Assembly: GCA_038243995.1 (NCBI GenBank)
Contig: JBBRTV010000027.1
Location: forward strand, 10,821 to 74,820
Reading direction: 5' to 3'
Length of the DNA: 64,000 nt
Origin: Scleromatobacter sp038243995
Lineage (GTDB): Bacteria > Pseudomonadota > Gammaproteobacteria > Burkholderiales > Burkholderiaceae_C
The notes below the pieces were generated by a model. It was not told the DNA's origin. It saw only the letters and a list, made by a program, of their open reading frames with translations, and did no database searches. The position numbers and the translations under genes are program-made. Below, one piece after another: positions 8,754-16,923 of the stretch (the first letter of the stretch is position 1; every line of letters starts with the position of its first letter).

Positions 8754-10061
8754 TCATGACGCGACCGCCTTGCGCGCCTTGGCGACGGCGGCGGGGACGT
8801 CCTGCCAGGGCGGCAGGTTGGTGCGCGTCTTGCGCAGCCAGGTCGCGACGGCGGCGATGTCGGTGTCCGACAGCGCGCTGCCGAACGCCGGCATCATCGC
8901 GTTCGAGAGGCCGTCGCGGACGCTGATGCCGTGCAGGATGACCTGCACCAGGTTGGTCGGGTCAGGGGCGCCGAGCGAGCTCTTCAGGCCGAGTTCCGGG
9001 CGCGCCAGTTGCGCGCCCGAGAGCGGGTTGTAGTGACACGAGCCGCAGGCCGCCGCGTAGACGTCCGCGCCGTGGTCGGGCACCTGCGCAGGATCGAAGC
9101 GCGACTTCGCGAGCGCGTCGCCGACGATCTGGCCGACGTCGGCCTTGCGCTCGGCCGAGCCGTTGCCGGCGGCGAAATAAGTGGCCAACGCGTGGACGTC
9201 GCTGTCGTCGACCAGGGCCATCCCCTGGTGCACGACGCTGGACATCGGGCCCGCCGCGACGCCGTGGTACGGCGTGCCGCCGTTGCGCAGGTAGCCGTAG
9301 AGCTCGTCGGCCGTCCACGGCACCGGGGCCGGGTTGGCGGCGGTGAGCGGCGGCGCGAACCAGGCGTCGATGGGTGCTCCCGCATAGCGCGCGTCGGCGC
9401 TCTTCTTCTCGGCTCCCAGCGCGTTGCGCGGCGTGTGGCAGGCGGCGCAGTGCGACAGGCCTTCGGCGAGATAGGCCCCGCGGTTCCACGCCTCGGTCTG
9501 GCCCGCCACGGCTTCGTAGCGACCCTCCTTGAAGAACATCAGCTTCCAGCCGGCCTGCAGCAGGCGCACGTCGAGCGGGAACGGCAGGGCGTTGGGCGTG
9601 CGGGGACGCGCCACGGGCGGACGCGTCATCAGGAACGCGTAGATCGCCTTGACGTCGTCGTCGGAGACCTTGGTGAAGTGGTCGTACGGGAACGCGGGGA
9701 ACAGGTGCGAGCCGTCGCGCGCCACGCCTTCGTGCATCGCGCGCGCGAACGCTTCGGGCGACCAGTTGCCGATGCCGGTCGCGACGTCGGGCGTGATGTT
9801 GGTCGAGTAGATGGTTCCGAAGCTGGTGACCATCGCGCGCCCGCCCGCATAGGGCTGGCCCTTGGCCGTCGTATGGCAGGTCATGCAGTAGCCGGCGGCC
9901 GCGAGCTTTTCGCCGCGGGCGACGAGCGCAACGTCGAACGACGCGGCGGCCGGCGCTGCGACCGGCGCGAGCGCCGGCTTCGACGCCCAGAACGCGAAGG
10001 CGACCAGTCCCACGACGAGCACGCCCACGATCCAGGTCAGACCTCTTGCCAATCGCCGCAT
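8754..10061 (-). CDS. Membrane-anchored tri-heme cytochrome c
   Basis: A 435-residue protein with an N-terminal hydrophobic anchor (WIVGVLVVGLVAFAFWA) and three CXXCH heme c sites: CMTCH at 59-63, CAACH in the middle and CGSCH in the last third. This layout is that of the cytochrome subunits of periplasmic alcohol and aldehyde dehydrogenases and of IorAB-type enzymes. It is first in the operon, 70 bases upstream of the [2Fe-2S] gene, and likely passes electrons from the Mo enzyme to quinone or terminal oxidase. Confidence 0.92.
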   Translation of the reverse strand: MRRLARGLTWIVGVLVVGLVAFAFWASKPALAPVAAPAAASFDVALVARGEKLAAAGYCMTCHTTAKGQPYAGGRAMVTSFGTIYSTNITPDVATGIGNWSPEAFARAMHEGVARDGSHLFPAFPYDHFTKVSDDDVKAIYAFLMTRPPVARPRTPNALPFPLDVRLLQAGWKLMFFKEGRYEAVAGQTEAWNRGAYLAEGLSHCAACHTPRNALGAEKKSADARYAGAPIDAWFAPPLTAANPAPVPWTADELYGYLRNGGTPYHGVAAGPMSSVVHQGMALVDDSDVHALATYFAAGNGSAERKADVGQIVGDALAKSRFDPAQVPDHGADVYAAACGSCHYNPLSGAQLARPELGLKSSLGAPDPTNLVQVILHGISVRDGLSNAMMPAFGSALSDTDIAAVATWLRKTRTNLPPWQDVPAAVAKARKAVAS

Positions 10062-10138
10062 CGCAAACGTCCTTGCTTTCTATTGTTCTCAGCGCAGTCT
10101 GGCACCTTTGGCGATCCGCTGCCGGGCGCGGGGCTTCG

Positions 10139-10783
10139 TCAGTCCGGCGCGGGATGGCGCACCACGGCCGACACCATGCGGAACAGCGCGTCCTCGAAGC
10201 GCGGATCGTCGAGCATGGCGTGCTCCTCGACGGCGGCGGAGCGCACCGCGCCGACCACGGCGCGCGTGAGCAGGAACAGCGTCGCGTCGTCGGGGACGGG
10301 CAGCGCCGGGTCGCCGAGCCGGGTCAGCGCCGAGCGGATGCGGTCGGCCGCGTCGTCCATCGCCAGCACGATCACCGCGGGCGCGTCGAGCTGCCAGCCG
10401 AGCCGCGCCAGCAAGCGCTGCGCCTTCTGCCCGCGACCGAACGCGTCGACGACATGGCGCAGGTAGGCGCGCAACGCCTCCTCGGCGCTGCATTCGCCGT
10501 GCACCGCGCGCTCGAGCATGGCGTCGAGCTCGCGCATCACGCGTTCGCGCTGGCGCCGCACCAGCGCCACCACGATCGCCTCCTTGCTCGGAAAGTACTG
10601 GTAGAGCGTCCCGATCGAGAAGCCGGCACGCGCGGCGATGCGGTTGGTCGTGAAGCCGGCTTCGCCCTCGCTCGCGAGAACGCGAGTGGCGGCCTCGAAC
10701 AAGGTGTCCACCGTGCGCAGGGCGCGCGTCTGCGACGGCGTCTTGCGCAGCGGGCTGTCGGCGGAACGTCGGGGGGGCGGCAT
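10139..10783 (-). CDS. TetR family transcriptional regulator
   Basis: A 214-residue repressor-like protein. The N-terminal TetR helix-turn-helix is at about residues 44-63 with the recognition helix end IGTLYQYFPSKEAI. The C-terminal ligand domain is unassigned. The ATG at 10783 is preferred to the longer open frame because the domain begins shortly after it. It is divergent from the PF10118 gene and lies 77 bases upstream of the cytochrome/Mo-hydroxylase operon on the same strand, so either could be its target. An inverted repeat just upstream may be its operator. Confidence 0.9.
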   Translation of the reverse strand: MPPPRRSADSPLRKTPSQTRALRTVDTLFEAATRVLASEGEAGFTTNRIAARAGFSIGTLYQYFPSKEAIVVALVRRQRERVMRELDAMLERAVHGECSAEEALRAYLRHVVDAFGRGQKAQRLLARLGWQLDAPAVIVLAMDDAADRIRSALTRLGDPALPVPDDATLFLLTRAVVGAVRSAAVEEHAMLDDPRFEDALFRMVSAVVRHPAPD

Positions 10784-10801
10784 GGGAGCCGACTCTAGCG
10801 T

Positions 10802-10830
10802 CTCGCACCGCGGCGCGACAGTCGTGCGAG
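10802..10830. promoter_or_regulatory. Candidate TetR operator (inverted repeat)
   Basis: CTCGCAC, 15-base spacer, GTGCGAG: a perfect 7-bp inverted repeat starting 19 bases upstream of the tetR-like start codon in the divergent intergenic region. A second perfect palindrome, CCGGCGCGCCGG, lies at 10880-10891 nearer the divergent gene. Size and place fit an autoregulatory operator, but no binding data exist and palindromes are common at this G+C. Confidence 0.35.
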
Positions 10831-10937
10831 CCCGTAGCGGGGAGCCTGGCACGGTGGAGCGCAAATGCGAGTAGACCCGCCGGCGCGCCGGTCGTACGCT
10901 CGTCGATGCATTCCCGATGGAAAGACGAGACTGACCG

Positions 10938-11846
10938 ATGGCCGACCTGCTCGACGTTTCTCCCCCTCTTCCCGCCGCGGCCCCTGTCGCCGCGGCCGCG
11001 CCGCAAGCCCCGGAAGCGCCGCGCCTGACCATCCGCCGCCTGCGCGTCGACCTGTCGGCAGGTTTCGACAGGCTGTGGAACGGCGGCGACGCCTTCCGCA
11101 CGCACTACCTGAACGCGCTGTCGATGAGTTTCCCGGTCGGCGAGCAGTTCTTCATCGATGCGGTGAAGAAAGGCGTCGCGATGCTGCCGGCCGAGCGCCA
11201 GGCCGCCTGGACGCAAGAGCTGCGCGGCTTCGTCGGCCAGGAGGCGACCCACCGCTTCCTGCATGCGCAGTTCAATGCCGAGCTCGACAGGCAGGGCCTG
11301 AAGAACCATTGGCAGCGCTGGGCGGCGTGGCGCATCAAGAACGGCGAGAACATGCACCCGATCAACCACGTCGCGGTGACGGCTGGCTACGAGCACTTCA
11401 CCGCGGTGATGGCCACCGGCCTGCTGACCCATCCCATCTGGCTGGCCGGCGCGGCACCGGATCTGGCGCTGCTGTGGCGCTGGCACGCGGTCGAGGAAAG
11501 CGAGCACAAGACCGTCGCCTTCGACCTGTATCGCGAGATGGGCGGCAGTGAGCGCCGGCGCATCCTCTGGTTCGTCTACATCGGGCTGCAGTTCCTCGTC
11601 GAGTCCAGCCTGCAGACCTTCATCAACCTCTGGCGCGCCGGCCGCTGGTGGCAGCCGCGCACCTGGTGGGGCGCCGCGCGCTTCCTGTTCGGGTCGGGGG
11701 GCGTCTGGCGCGCCAGCTTCTTGCCGCTGCTGCGCTACCTGCGCCCCGGCTTCCACCCGGCCCAGCTCGAGAACGCGGACGAGATGGTTCAGTGGCTGGC
11801 GACGCACCGCGATGCCTACGCCATCGTCGCCCAACCGGGCGCCTGA
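10938..11846 (+). CDS. Predicted metal-dependent hydrolase (PF10118, COG3687)
   Basis: A 302-residue protein of the family annotated as predicted metal-dependent hydrolases. The helical core has ferritin-like metal-binding signatures: FVGQEATHRFLH, YEHFTAVM and WHAVEESEHKTVAFDLY. An Ala/Pro-rich N-terminus of about 25 residues precedes the domain. The molecular function is unknown; the E/H motifs suggest a di-metal site. It is divergent from a TetR gene, a common arrangement for this family, and may be under its control. A short GC-rich gap separates it from the next, convergent, gene. Confidence 0.85.
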   Translation: MADLLDVSPPLPAAAPVAAAAPQAPEAPRLTIRRLRVDLSAGFDRLWNGGDAFRTHYLNALSMSFPVGEQFFIDAVKKGVAMLPAERQAAWTQELRGFVGQEATHRFLHAQFNAELDRQGLKNHWQRWAAWRIKNGENMHPINHVAVTAGYEHFTAVMATGLLTHPIWLAGAAPDLALLWRWHAVEESEHKTVAFDLYREMGGSERRRILWFVYIGLQFLVESSLQTFINLWRAGRWWQPRTWWGAARFLFGSGGVWRASFLPLLRYLRPGFHPAQLENADEMVQWLATHRDAYAIVAQPGA

Positions 11847-11959
11847 CAGGCCGCGGGCCCTCGAACGGAGCGGCCGCGGGGGCACGCCTCACGGCAGCGG
11901 CGTCACCCGCGGAACTGCGCGGACAACGGCGCGGCTTCGGCGAGCGGGCGGGCCGTGCC

Positions 11960-12583
11960 TCACCGCGGCCCCATCCGCACCGACGTCACGTAGTCCGCCT
12001 GCGACCGCTCCAGGTACAGCTGGGGCGATACCAGGATCTCCGGATACGCCTCGCAGCGGCGCTGGAACGATGCGCGGCCGCGGGCGCGGAACTCCTGCTT
12101 GAGCCCTTCGCGGTTCGCGTCGACCCTGGCGCGCAGTTGGTCGGCGGTGAAGCCTTCCTTTTTGGCATGCGGCGACGACTCGGCCCAGTACTTCTCGATG
12201 ACCGCGAACTGGCCCTCCATCTCGGCGACGAAATCGCCGTGATCGATGAGCCAGTCCTGGTAGGCGTGTTCGTTCACGTCGCGCTCCTCGGGGAAGGCCT
12301 CGCTGCAGATCTCCGCGATCCACTTGACGCTGCGCACGCGCACGATCAGCTCGCCGAAATCGTGGAAGTACTCCCCGGTCGCGCTCGAGGTCGCGCGCGC
12401 CGTCGCGAAGGCGCTCTGGGGGCTCTTCGCCGCGCCGCTGGCAGCCGCGCCGGGCGCGGCGGCGCTCGCGGGCGTGCCCCACGCGACGCCCGAGGCCGGT
12501 TCCGGTGTGACGGAGGACGCGGGCGTCTGCGCGAACAGGGGCGCTGCGGCGGCGAGCGATGCGAGCAGGAGAAGTGTTTTCAT
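11960..12583 (-). CDS. Unknown exported protein
   Basis: A 207-residue protein that starts with a signal peptide (MKTLLLLASLAAAAPLFAQ), then a 45-residue Ala/Pro/Ser linker, then a mostly helical charged domain with FHDFGELIVRVRSVKWIAEICSEAF and QRRCEAYPEILVSP. Two cysteines might form a disulfide. No family recognised. Its ATG overlaps the stop of the upstream gene by four bases (ATGA), so the two exported proteins are translationally coupled. Confidence 0.7.
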   Translation of the reverse strand: MKTLLLLASLAAAAPLFAQTPASSVTPEPASGVAWGTPASAAAPGAAASGAAKSPQSAFATARATSSATGEYFHDFGELIVRVRSVKWIAEICSEAFPEERDVNEHAYQDWLIDHGDFVAEMEGQFAVIEKYWAESSPHAKKEGFTADQLRARVDANREGLKQEFRARGRASFQRRCEAYPEILVSPQLYLERSQADYVTSVRMGPR

Positions 12584-12978
12584 TTCGTGTAGTCGACGGC
12601 CTTGCAGGCGCTGCGGATGGCGGTGTCGCGTTCTGCCGTGATGCCGTGCACGCGGGAGCCTCCCTTGGTGGCCGGCCCGCGGCTGGACGCGGCCGGATGC
12701 GCCGCGACCACCACCGTGCCCCCCTCCGTGCACTTCGCCTGGATCGCCTTCTGTCCGATCTTGAGCACGCGGTAGTCGCCGTTGCGCGGCGCGGGCTGGT
12801 CGGGCGATGCGGTCGATCGTGCGGTCAGCGGGGTCGTGGCGGGTGCGGCGTGGGCCACGCCCGCGCCAAGCGCGGCGGCCAGCAGCGCCAGGCGCCCGAT
12901 CCGGAGTGCCGGGAACGGGCGGCCGCTGCCTGCGCGGGACGGCGCGGCGGGGAGGGTCGAAGCGGGGAGGCGTTGCAT
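12580..12978 (-). CDS. Small unknown exported protein
   Basis: A 132-residue protein with a long n-region and a hydrophobic stretch (IGRLALLAAALGAGVAHA) ending in an AHA cleavage site, then a short mature part of about 85 residues containing two cysteines (IQAKCTEGG, RSACKAVDY). The true start could be later than the ATG at 12978, since the signal peptide proper begins around residue 26. No family recognised. First gene of a two-gene operon with the 4-base overlap described for its neighbour. Confidence 0.6.
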   Translation of the reverse strand: MQRLPASTLPAAPSRAGSGRPFPALRIGRLALLAAALGAGVAHAAPATTPLTARSTASPDQPAPRNGDYRVLKIGQKAIQAKCTEGGTVVVAAHPAASSRGPATKGGSRVHGITAERDTAIRSACKAVDYTK

Positions 12979-13434
12979 GCGGGGGATCCGTGGTGGATGA
13001 GTGCGCGGCCGGTCGAGTTCGGCGCGACGCAGAGGAAGGCCCCCATCGGCGGGGCGATGTCCGGCAGTCGACAGGAGGGTGCCGGACGTCGATCGAGTCC
13101 GGGACCGGAGGCGAGGTGCATTTGTCGTGCCCGGGTTCGGCCGCTAAGGACGCTTGCCTTCCTGCATGCGGATCTTCAGGCGCCGCGCGTCGCCGCGCCG
13201 GCGTGCTCGACGGGGACGTGATTGCGTCGCTTCACGCGCATGCGGGGCTCCCTGCGGCAATGGCTGGCGAAGGGCGATTCTTCCACAAGCCCGCGGGCGC
13301 GTCGTGGTGGCGCGGCGTTTCGTCGCGTGCGGCACGGATGGCGGCGATCCGGCAGAATCGATTCGTCGCAGCGCGCGGCAGCGGGTCGCGCGCCGCCGCG
13401 ACGGCGTTTCGCCTTTCGATCCGGGAGCTTTCGC
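12979..13434. other. 456-bp divergent intergenic region
   Basis: No gene is convincingly supported here. A minus-strand open frame at 13144-13518 is Arg-rich, lacks a ribosome binding site and runs into the next gene. The region holds an 8-bp inverted repeat GTCCGGCA...TGCCGGAC at 13059-13087 with a 13-base loop. No clear promoter or RNA motif was found. Confidence 0.5.
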
Positions 13435-13863
13435 ATGAACTCCGCCGCGCTCGTCCTCCTCGCCTGTGCCGCCGGCCTCGCGTCGCCCGTCGCCGCCGCC
13501 CCCTTGCGCGCCGACCATCCGCTGATCGGCGCCTGGCAGATCACCGCGCGCAACGGCGCGTGCGCCGAGATCTACCGCGTCGATCGCGGCGGCACCACGC
13601 TGGTGACGAGTGCGGAGGAAGTCGCCGAGACGCGGTTCACGCTGTCCGACCAGCCTAGCGCCAAGGGCTACTACAAATGGGTCGACACGCTTTACAGGGA
13701 CAACGGCAAGAAGGATTGCAGCGGGCAGGTCACCCAGGCGCCGCGCACCTCGACGCGCTACATCCTGCTCAATCCGGGCGCCGACCGCTTCATCATGTGC
13801 GAAGCCGAAGACGGCAAGCAGTGCATCGGCCCCTTCTTCCGTCTCGAAGGGGGTGAGATCTGA
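13435..13863 (+). CDS. Unknown small exported protein
   Basis: A 142-residue protein with signal peptide (ALVLLACAAGLASPVAAAPL). The mature part has the pattern HPLIGAWQIT...CAEIYRVDRGG, and four cysteines (ACAEI, KDCSG, IMCEA, KQCIG), so two disulfides are possible. The GAW start and beta-rich pattern resemble small lipocalin-like exported proteins, but I cannot name a family. Its TGA shares a base with the ATG of the LD-carboxypeptidase gene (TGATG), so they are coupled. The ATG at 13435 is taken because the signal peptide starts there. Confidence 0.75.
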   Translation: MNSAALVLLACAAGLASPVAAAPLRADHPLIGAWQITARNGACAEIYRVDRGGTTLVTSAEEVAETRFTLSDQPSAKGYYKWVDTLYRDNGKKDCSGQVTQAPRTSTRYILLNPGADRFIMCEAEDGKQCIGPFFRLEGGEI

Positions 13864-14948
13864 TGGAGGCCTTGCATGTGGGGCCGGCGCCCGTCCGCTT
13901 CCCGCAAGCGCTCGCGGCGGGCGGCCTGATCGCTGTCACCGCGCCGTCCGCCGGGGTGGCACCCAGGCTGCACGCGCGTCTCGAGCGCACGCTCGATGCG
14001 CTGCGCGCGCGCGGGTTCGGCGTGATCGAGGGCGCATGCCTGCGCGAGAGCTGGAAGCAGGTCAGCGGCTCGGCCGAGCGCCGCGCGGCCGAGCTGATGC
14101 GCTTCCTGCTCGATCCGGCGGTCGCCGCGGTGATGCCGCCCTGGGGCGGCGAACTGGCGATCGAGCTGCTGCCGCTGCTCGACTTCGACGCCCTGGCCGC
14201 GGCGGCGCCCAAGTGGTTCACGGGCTATTCCGACCTGTCGACGCTGCAACTGCCCCTGCTCGCGCGCGCCGGCTGGGCGTCGCTGCACGGCCCCAACCTG
14301 ATGGAGCTGGTGGAGGCGCAGACGGACGAGACGACGAGCGCGTTCTGGCGCGTCGTGGGCGCCCCGGCGGGCGCGACGATCGTGCAGCATTCTTCCGGCG
14401 CGTTCCAGCGCGCGCCGGTGGGCGACTGGGCGTTGGATCCCGATGTCGCGTTCGAGCTCGGGCAGGTCGCCGAGTGCCGGCGGCTCGACGACGCCGTCGA
14501 GCCGGTATCGATGCGCGGACGCCTTGTCGGCGGCTGCCTCGATACCCTCGCGTACACCGCGGGCACCGCCTTCGGCGACGTGCGCGCGTTCGCCCGCGCC
14601 TTGCCCGCCGGCGAGCGCCTGGTCGTCTTCCTCGAGAACGCCGAGCTGCCGCCGCCCCAGGTGGCGCGCGCGCTGATCGGCCTGAAGCTGCATGGCTGGT
14701 TCGATCGCGTGGCCGGCGTGCTGGTGGGGCGCAGCGATGCCCCCGACAACGCGCCGGTGCAATCGCTCGCGTATGCCGAGGCGCTGAAGGTCGCACTGGG
14801 AGATCTCGGCTGCCCGGTGCTCGTCGATGTCGACATCGGCCACCGCCCTCCGCAGTGGTCGCTCGTCCAGGGCGCGCTGGCGGAGGTCGACTTCGTCGAC
14901 GGGCGCGTCCGGCTGACCCAGTGGCTCACCGCGTCTGCCGACGGATGA
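13863..14948 (+). CDS. LD-carboxypeptidase (peptidase family S66)
   Basis: A 361-residue member of the S66 family (LdcA/MccF), which cleaves the L-Lys/mDAP-D-Ala bond in tetrapeptides during murein recycling. The nucleophile motif is FTGYSDLSTLQL, followed by LHGPNLMEL, the loop GGCLDTLAYTAGT and the His region VDIGHRPPQW, giving a plausible Ser-Glu-His triad. There is no signal peptide, as expected for a cytoplasmic recycling enzyme. It is coupled by one base to an exported protein of unknown role. Confidence 0.88.
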   Translation: MEALHVGPAPVRFPQALAAGGLIAVTAPSAGVAPRLHARLERTLDALRARGFGVIEGACLRESWKQVSGSAERRAAELMRFLLDPAVAAVMPPWGGELAIELLPLLDFDALAAAAPKWFTGYSDLSTLQLPLLARAGWASLHGPNLMELVEAQTDETTSAFWRVVGAPAGATIVQHSSGAFQRAPVGDWALDPDVAFELGQVAECRRLDDAVEPVSMRGRLVGGCLDTLAYTAGTAFGDVRAFARALPAGERLVVFLENAELPPPQVARALIGLKLHGWFDRVAGVLVGRSDAPDNAPVQSLAYAEALKVALGDLGCPVLVDVDIGHRPPQWSLVQGALAEVDFVDGRVRLTQWLTASADG

Positions 14949-14991
14949 CGGCGACGGCGCGCGCCATCCAGGGGCGGCGCGGGCCGGAGCG

Positions 14992-15876
14992 CTACCGGTA
15001 CAGGCTCGGTTCCCCCGGCGGCCGTGTCTTGAAGCGCTTGTGCACCCACAGGTACTGCGACGGATTGCGCCGGACTTCCGATTCGATCCAGGCGTTCATG
15101 CGCCGGGCATCGGCGACGGGATCGTCGGTCGGGAAGTCCGTCCACGGATCGAGGAAACGCACGCGGTAGCCCTGGCCGCCGGGCAGCAGCTCGGCCAGCA
15201 CGGGTTGCACCTTCATCTTCAGCGCGCGGGCCATCTTCGACGGCGCGAGCAGCGTCGCCGCGGGGACGCCGAAGAAGGGCACGAAGGCGGCTTCGGCGGC
15301 GCCGAAATCCATGTCGGGCAGGTTGAAGAACACGTAGCCGCGGCGGATCGCGCGGATCAGCGGCAGCGCCTTCTCGTGGCGCGAGAAGACTTCGCCCTGC
15401 TTGAAGCGCAGGCGCCCATCGCGGATCGCGCGGTCGAACACCGCATTGCTCTGGCGCTGGTAGATCGAGCCCACCTGGCGGCGCTGGAAAAGCTGCGTGG
15501 CGGCCCCGGCGACGTCGAGCGCGACGAAGTGCGGCACGAGCCACATCACGGCGCCGCCGTCACGGTCGGCGAAGCCGACGTCGCCCTCGACCTGGATGAG
15601 GCGCCTGAGCCGCTCGTGCGAGGCGTACCAGAGCACCCCGTGCTCGAGGAAGCTGCGCGCGATCCACTGGAAGTTCTCGCGCAGGATGACCGCGCGTTCG
15701 GCGACGCTCTTTTCCGGCATGCAGAGCTCGAGATTGCGCAGCCCGATGCGCCGGCGCGACCCCGCCACGACGTACAGGAGGCGACCCAGGCCGCGTCCGC
15801 CGGCCGCCTGGACAGACAACGGCAACCAGTGCAGCAGCCAGAGCAGTCCGAGGAGCGTGCGTGCGACGAAATTCAT
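14992..15876 (-). CDS. LpxL/HtrB-type lysophospholipid acyltransferase (HX4D)
   Basis: A 294-residue inner-membrane protein of the late lipid A acyltransferase family, adding a secondary acyl chain to lipid A. An N-terminal hydrophobic anchor covers about residues 6-25. The catalytic motif is intact: His116 and Asp121 in PHFVALD. C-terminal PSQYLWVHKRFKTRPPGE is typical of the family. The start overlaps the stop of the upstream paralogue by four bases (ATGA). Such tandem acyltransferases next to metK are usual in Burkholderiales. Confidence 0.9.
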   Translation of the reverse strand: MNFVARTLLGLLWLLHWLPLSVQAAGGRGLGRLLYVVAGSRRRIGLRNLELCMPEKSVAERAVILRENFQWIARSFLEHGVLWYASHERLRRLIQVEGDVGFADRDGGAVMWLVPHFVALDVAGAATQLFQRRQVGSIYQRQSNAVFDRAIRDGRLRFKQGEVFSRHEKALPLIRAIRRGYVFFNLPDMDFGAAEAAFVPFFGVPAATLLAPSKMARALKMKVQPVLAELLPGGQGYRVRFLDPWTDFPTDDPVADARRMNAWIESEVRRNPSQYLWVHKRFKTRPPGEPSLYR

Positions 15877-16778
15877 TCTTTCCTTTCGGGGCTGTCGACC
15901 GATTGCGCAGGCGGGGATGCGGAACCCTCCAGCGGACGCGGCTGCTTGTAGCGGTGATACCCCCACATGTATTGTCCCGGATCCTGCAGGATCACGTTCT
16001 CCATGGTCTGGTTCATCACGGTTGCCGCCGCCGTCTGCGATTCGAGATCGCTGCCCGCGGGCAGTTCGGCGTCGAGCGGCGAGACGTGGACCCGGTAGCC
16101 GCGTCCGTGCGGCAGGCGCTCGCAGCGCAGCACGAAGCAATTCGCGTTCGTCTGCTGGACCAGCCGCACCGCGAGCGTCATCGTGTAGGCCGGCAGGCGG
16201 AAGAACGGCGCCCAGACGCCCTGGCCTTCCGGGGGCACCTGGTCGGGCAGCAGGCCCACCGCCTCCCCGCGCCTGAGCGCGCGCAGCATCTGGCGCACGC
16301 CGGCCAGGTTGGCCGGCGCGGTGGCCATCATCGGCTGCTGGCGCGCCTCTTCCTGGAACCGCCGCAGCGCGAGATGGCGCGCGGGCCGGTACAGCACGGT
16401 CAGGGGCTGGCGCGCCCCGTAGCGCGTCACGTAGGCCCGCGCCGCGACTTCGAAAGCCCCCATGTGCGGGGTCAGGATCACCAGCGGACGGTGTTCGGCG
16501 ATCGCCTTGTCGAGCTGCTCGACCCCGCGCCACTGCACCAGGCCCATCAGCCTGTCCTGGTCGGCCTGCAGCCACAGCCAGGGTGTTTCCGCCACCATGC
16601 GGCCGGCCTCGGCGATGGCGCGGCGCTGGTCGCGCGCACTCACGCCAGCCAGGCGCGCGTTCGCCCGCAGCCGTTTGCGGTAACTCGGCGACAGGGCCCA
16701 GGTGGCCCAGCCGAGCACGCCGCCCAATGCATGGAGAAGGCCCAGGGGCCAGTGCGATATCCAACGAATGAAAAACAT
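15873..16778 (-). CDS. LpxL/HtrB-type lysophospholipid acyltransferase (HX4E variant)
   Basis: A 301-residue paralogue of the next gene, with N-terminal anchor (FFIRWISHWPLGLLHALGG) and the family ending DPGQYMWGYHRYKQPRP. Its catalytic motif reads His105-MGAF-Glu110, so the usual Asp is Glu. The ATG at 16778 is chosen over an in-frame upstream ATG because GAGGCGGG lies directly before it. It is divergent from metK and leads a two-gene operon. Which acyl chain each paralogue adds cannot be told from sequence. Confidence 0.88.
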   Translation of the reverse strand: MFFIRWISHWPLGLLHALGGVLGWATWALSPSYRKRLRANARLAGVSARDQRRAIAEAGRMVAETPWLWLQADQDRLMGLVQWRGVEQLDKAIAEHRPLVILTPHMGAFEVAARAYVTRYGARQPLTVLYRPARHLALRRFQEEARQQPMMATAPANLAGVRQMLRALRRGEAVGLLPDQVPPEGQGVWAPFFRLPAYTMTLAVRLVQQTNANCFVLRCERLPHGRGYRVHVSPLDAELPAGSDLESQTAAATVMNQTMENVILQDPGQYMWGYHRYKQPRPLEGSASPPAQSVDSPERKE

Positions 16779-16787
16779 CCCGCCTCG

Positions 16788-16793
16788 TATAAT
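16788..16793 (+). promoter_or_regulatory. metK promoter -10 box
   Basis: A perfect TATAAT at 16788-16793 sits 8 bases before the first paired strand of the metK leader, so transcription would start around 16800. No good -35 box was seen at 17 bases. A perfect TATAAT is rare at this G+C, and ahcY has the same arrangement. Confidence 0.6.
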
Positions 16794-16799
16794 CGTATG

Positions 16800-16887
16800 C
16801 ATCGCCGACTTAAATGGACAACTTGCGGGGCGAATCGAAATACCGCTAAAGCGTTCGCCGCCCACCACGCGCATGACGGCCGAACGC
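16800..16887 (+). promoter_or_regulatory. Candidate SAM-II-like riboswitch / structured metK leader
   Basis: The leader has the layout of SAM-II: a short P1 helix TCGCC (16802-16806) with GGCGA (16829-16833), an internal loop with CTTAAA and TTGC, then GAAATACC and the SAM-II core-like GCTAAA (16845-16850). A short pseudoknot AAC (16820-16822) with GTT (16853-16855) is possible. GCGTTCG (16851-16857) also pairs perfectly with CGAACGC (16881-16887), which would exclude the pseudoknot and could act as the switch. Seen: the pairings. Known: SAM-II has this order of parts upstream of methionine genes. Inferred: SAM binding. A non-SAM-II leader or protein site remains possible. Confidence 0.5.
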
Positions 16888-16923
16888 TCGGATCAAGAAT
16901 CAGCGCAGCAGGAGCTTGGGCAC

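Noticed and set aside
10046..10798. Plus-strand frame opposite the TetR gene
   Set aside because: The TetR gene has a clear helix-turn-helix; the plus frame is low-complexity shadow.
13144..13518. Minus-strand frame of 124 codons in the 12979-13434 gap
   Set aside because: Arg-rich, no ribosome binding site, no hydrophobic core and overlaps the signal peptide region of the next gene.
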